Part shown: one piece after another, positions 60,467 to 64,000 of the stretch | Layout of the letters: each line of letters starts with the position of its first letter | How positions within the stretch are numbered: position 1 is the first letter of the stretch | NCBI RefSeq assembly: GCF_020740795.1 | Contig: NC_067291.1 | Coordinates: 13,706,780-13,770,779, forward strand | Reading direction: 5' to 3' | Length of the DNA: 64,000 nt | Origin: Apus apus | Lineage: Eukaryota; Chordata; Aves; Apodiformes; Apodidae | Notes under the pieces: generated by a model | Databases searched by the model: none | The model's input: only the letters and a program-made list of their open reading frames with translations | What the model was told of the DNA's origin: nothing | Position numbers and translations under genes: made by a program

Positions 60467-60785
60467 TCACAGAATCAGAATCTTATGGGTTGGAAGGGAC
60501 CTTGAAAGATCATCCAGTCCAACCCCCCTGCCAGAGCAGGATCACCCAGAGCACATCACACAGGAACGTGTCCAGGCAGGTTTTGAATATCTCCAGCAAA
60601 GGAGACTCCACAACCTCTCTGGGCAGCCTGTTCCAGTGCTCTGTCACTCTCACAGTAAAGAAGTTTTTTTAGTTTTTTTCTGATGTTTACGTGGAACCTC
60701 CTATGTTCCAGTTTGCACCCACTGCCCCTTGTCCTATCACTGGACATCACTGAAAAAAGCCTGGCTCTGTCCTGCTGACACTCAC
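60467..60785 (-). mobile_element. CR1 LINE 3' fragment, about 320 bases
   Basis: An inverted CR1 3' region and the longest copy here. It shows ACAGAATCAGAATCTTATGG, GGTTGGAAGGGACCTTGAAA, the conserved GGCAGCCTGTTCCAGTGCTC segment and the CCCCTTGTCCTATCACTGG segment in the expected order. It is truncated and non-coding. Confidence 0.93.
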
Positions 60786-61509
60786 CCTTAATGGGTATTC
60801 CAAAGGCACACTAATGTCACAGGAAAAACCTGATACAAAGCTGATAAATACAGCTTCATTTTGTCAGAAACAAAATGTCCTCATTAGGTGTGCAGTCTGT
60901 ATTTTGGTTTAATTACATCTTTTTAATCTGTTTTGAAAGGAAACAGCTTTTTTAACTGCAACATGTCAAAACTGCTTTTACAAAAATCCTGATTGCTATT
61001 TCCCCCCCATTCCCCCCATTCCTGGCCAAAATAATCAGTTGAACTCAACCTGGAACTGCGTAACTTTTCCCAATAAAAAACAAACAAACAAACAAAAAAC
61101 AGTCAGAAAAATTCCTCTCGGCTCTGGGAGCCCTGTTAGTTATTTGTCAGCAGTCAAAACCCTGTTGGGTATTTCCCATCTGACTTCTTTTCTTAACAGC
61201 AGCTTTATTGGTCTGGGAATTAACAGCAGAAGATGTGATATTGCTATTCATTGCAGTCAGCCCAAATGCCACTCATCCCATCAAGCCACAGCTCCACAAA
61301 GCAAAACCCCCTCTCCTTTCTCTGATGCACCTTTTTTTTTTTGGCAACCGGGAGGTATTTTACCCCCAATTTGCTCCCTGCATCCTCCCAACCGAGCAGT
61401 GTGTGTTGCTATCCCCAAGCTTGGAGCCACACCAGGTCCCCCCCTAACCCTGTCCCCTCTATTCCTGCTGCCCAGCTCAGCCTCTTGCTGGGTAAATTCC
61501 CCCTGTCGC

Positions 61510-61720
61510 CAGCCCAGGCCCTCGTTAATTTGTATTGCAGCGTGTGTTGGGGGCTGACGTGTAATTAGAGCTCCTGAAGCCTGTCTCATGCTGTAATTGC
61601 CATGACAGGGGCCACAGCATATCCGCTTGTTAATTAGTAAACCACAATATCCCGGGGGCTCGTTGAGAGCTGCCTTAATTGTATTTCAGCTGGAACAGAG
61701 GGATAATTACCCTTCAGTAG
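61510..61720. promoter_or_regulatory. candidate conserved non-coding element, homeodomain-motif cluster
   Basis: At least six TAAT-core motifs in 210 bases, including GTAATTAG, TTAATTAG, CTTAATTG and ATAATTAC, plus a RUNX-type AAACCACAA, in a GC-rich background. Such clustering is typical of developmental enhancers. No coding potential was seen. Confidence 0.4.
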
Positions 61721-61740
61721 CGCTACCACTTTTTAATTCC

Positions 61741-61792
61741 TTAAAGAAAAGGAAAAAAAAAAAAAAAGAGGAAAAGAAAAAGAAAGAAAACC
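61741..61792. repeat. A-rich low-complexity tract
   Basis: AAAG/AAAAG runs including 15 consecutive A. It lies just after a likely conserved non-coding element. Confidence 0.85.
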
Positions 61793-63349
61793 CCAGATTT
61801 GGCTCCTCTTCATCTGGGTGATCTGGGTGGCAGCTGCCTGTCCCCTCAGCTGCCTGTCCCTTCAGCTGCCTGGGGACCTGGTTATGTCCCCGGGTTGGAG
61901 GGGAAGGACCTTGGAGCTCAGGAGCATGGGCATGGGATGCCAAGAGCTTTTCATGGGGACATGCTCTTGGTCCGTCCTCCAAACTGGGGGTGGCTGAGCT
62001 GTCCCTGCTCAGAGGGTGCTTCTGTGTCGCTGCATATGGGACTCCACCAGGATTCCCATTTGTGGGTGTAGGTTGGCTTGCTGGGAGTCCTGTTTGCTGG
62101 GAATCCTGTCTTGGCTGGCAGGCAGCCCTTGGGCACCACCCCTGGGCACTGCCTGGGCTCCTGGCATGGGCTTGGAGGAGCAGCCTGTGCCCAGGAAGGA
62201 GCAAGCCAAGGTCTCCAGGCTTCCCACCAGACGGAGAGGCTGATGGCCCCCCAGAATGTAAGTGGCTGCAGGGAGGAGGCTGCAGATCTGGAAGGGCTCA
62301 GTGTGACCGTACGGTGCTGCTGAGAGTGCTCTCGTGTTTTGCATCCCCGACACACCTGGAGCACCAGCATCAAGTGGCACCTCACTCTGCTTGGTGCTGG
62401 AGGTCTCTGCTCTAGCAAAATCCATGGTAGCAGGGCCCCAGCCCTCTTGGCTTTGAAGGACCACAGAGGTAGTCCCTCCTTCTTGATTCCTTTTTTGACA
62501 AGCCTTGCCAGGCAACTGGGAGCCTTCCGGGATAAAAGCTTTTCCCTGCATGGGTATGAGTGTGTCTGCATCTCTCATAGTTATCATGGGGGGACCAAGG
62601 AGCTTTGGTGTGAGATGAAGAAGGTGCTGAGGCTCAGCATCATCCTTCTGCATGCACTGCAAGCTCCAGAGCCTCTGTGCAGTGCCACAGGGGACATACT
62701 GGGTGGTCCAGGATCGTGGGAGAAGGTTAACCTAGGAAGAGATGCTAACACACGACATCCATCCCTTTTCCTAAGCTTTTCCCCAAACTGGCAGTAAGAA
62801 CTCAGTCACTATCAGCCCTGCTGATTCCTGCTGATCAAAAAATTGTGTAATGGACAACTGGCCTTTGGGAGCCGCTTGTGAATTGGTTTAAATAACAGGT
62901 CTGGCTCTCTGCTGGGAAGCTACATGGAGGTCAGCCTTGAAGAAAAGATCAGGGTAGTGGCTCCAAGAATTGGCAGGAAGAAATAACTGAAGCAAAGAGC
63001 CTTGAACATAATTACAGCCTAAGAGCTGCGGTGAGAACCTGACGACCTGAACCCATTTCCCAGGCTTTAGTGCAATCAACAGATTGACACTGCTGGGTCC
63101 TGAAGGCTGGTTTTTGGAAGACATGCACAGGGGTTGAATGCCAGAGCAGGTGGAGAAGCAGCACAACTGCCTGTTCCAAAGGCTGGAGCTAGAAAAATGT
63201 CTCAAATGGCATGGAAGAACCAGATGGAGGCAGCCACTGGAACGCTCCACAAGTAATTGAGGGCACCTTCAAGGGTGAGCACGAGGTGGCTGCCCACCTC
63301 CGGGATGCTCTCCACTGCTGCCATGCAAGTCACTGTCATTAGAGCTGAG

Positions 63350-63460
63350 GATGGAGTTTATAGCTGAGTAACCACAACAACTTTGAACAAATTAAACAAC
63401 ATGCTGCAGGTTAATTAGATTTCTTACCACTGCCTCCATTAACTTAGCCCTGTCTTTTGA
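63350..63460. promoter_or_regulatory. candidate conserved non-coding element
   Basis: Contains AACCACAAC (RUNX type), ACTTTGAAC (TCF/LEF type), AAATTAAACA and GGTTAATTAGA within about 100 bases, in sequence with no repeat or reading frame. Confidence 0.3.
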
Positions 63461-63784
63461 TTGTCAGGAGTGGATGGAGCCCCTTTGAAATTCACAGGTA
63501 CTATCACTCAGAGATGCCTCTTCCCAGGCAACCATAGCAGTCCGGGCACAGATGGGAGATGCCACTTTCTCTGCTTGGAAGTCCCTTAGTGCAGCAGATG
63601 AGACCAAGTGAAGTCATGGTCCACCAGTGCAGGGGTTAGGCTGGATTTCCCCAGGAGCTATTTCAAACCCACCTTCTCATAAGGTGATCTTTAAGAAAAA
63701 CAGGTATTTCTGCAGCAGAGTCACTCTCTCATTACTCCACGGGGCGTCGTGTGAATTCAAATAAACAAAAGAGCCCCCTTTGAG

Positions 63785-63960
63785 AGCATCTTAGAATGTG
63801 GCTTCATATTTTTAAACCAATTTCCTTTGGCCATGTCAGGGCCTGTTTTGTGTTTGCTAGACAATTATGTGGTTAATGAGGACAGCCATGGTTACATCAG
63901 GCAGGATTAGGAAGAATAAGGCTACAAATGTTGCAGTGCTGAAGACAACCACTAACTAAT
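63785..63960. promoter_or_regulatory. weak candidate conserved non-coding element
   Basis: AT-rich, complex sequence with AACCAATTTCC, ACAATTATG and GGTTAATGAG. It may continue past the window. Weaker motif support than the block at 61.5 kb. Confidence 0.2.
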
Positions 63961-64000
63961 CTGGGCTTGGAGTGCATGGCCCAGGGGCTGGCTGCTCCTC

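Larger units (their letters stand above)
60786..64000. other. non-coding stretch with enhancer-like blocks
   Basis: Alternates AT-rich motif clusters (61.5, 63.4 and 63.8 kb) with GC-rich filler. Long frames at 61.7-62.7 kb overlap each other on both strands and carry no recognisable domain. Confidence 0.55.

Noticed and set aside
56457..61300. Search for mir-1179, which lies near mir-7-2 in human
   Set aside because: No stretch on the minus strand matched the mature sequence well enough. A partial resemblance near 59.35 kb and another near 57.07 kb fail in the seed or the paired arm.
61707..62662. Overlapping minus-strand frames of 165, 206 and 217 codons
   Set aside because: No domain, no convincing splice context, several frames open at once on both strands, and one frame is fed by the A-rich tract at 61741-61792.

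Overview
This is vertebrate genomic DNA, almost certainly from a bird. The recognisable interspersed repeats are truncated chicken-repeat-1 (CR1) LINE tails in both orientations, some ending in the ATTCTATG-type CR1 terminus. I saw no mammalian L1 or Alu. Nearly all open frames are short, mutually overlapping and intron-like. Coding content is sparse, as expected for a gene-poor stretch. The one protein gene and one microRNA match the AEN / mir-7-2 neighbourhood of human 15q26, so this is the avian counterpart of that locus (chicken chromosome 10 by established synteny). That assignment is inferred from gene content, not from a database search.

Layout. Positions 1-53,060 lie downstream of AEN and hold no gene I can support. 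They contain CR1 fragments (about 3.2, 23.5, 34.2, 35.1 and 45.7 kb), a 20-bp minisatellite (2921-3120), a pyrimidine array of period 10 (33,927-34,148), four A/T homopolymers and a CA-rich tract (49.1 kb). They also hold several short CpG-rich patches that could be orphan promoters (about 2.7, 27.5, 46.4 and 47.5 kb) and at least one stretch that looks like a conserved non-coding element (50.1-50.4 kb). Positions 53,676-55,352 (minus strand) carry a complete, compact, three-coding-exon AEN gene for a p53-induced DEDDh 3'-5' exonuclease. A probable 5' non-coding exon and a CpG-island promoter lie at about 55.4-56.2 kb. The promoter holds a near-consensus p53 response element, an E-box, an ETS site, an inverted CCAAT box, a perfect octamer and GC boxes. 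At 56,350-56,450, about 0.5 kb upstream of the inferred AEN start and on the same strand, is a miR-7 hairpin with an exact mature miR-7 sequence. Positions 56.6-64 kb are non-coding, with one CR1 copy (60.5-60.8 kb) and three or four AT-rich clusters of homeodomain, SOX, FOX and RUNX-like motifs that look like developmental enhancers.

How it fits together. AEN and mir-7-2 share order and orientation with their human counterparts but sit unusually close here, so the microRNA precursor and the p53-responsive AEN promoter occupy one 1-kb block. The tandem paralogue ISG20, which follows AEN in mammals, is not visible as an intact gene in the 53 kb downstream.
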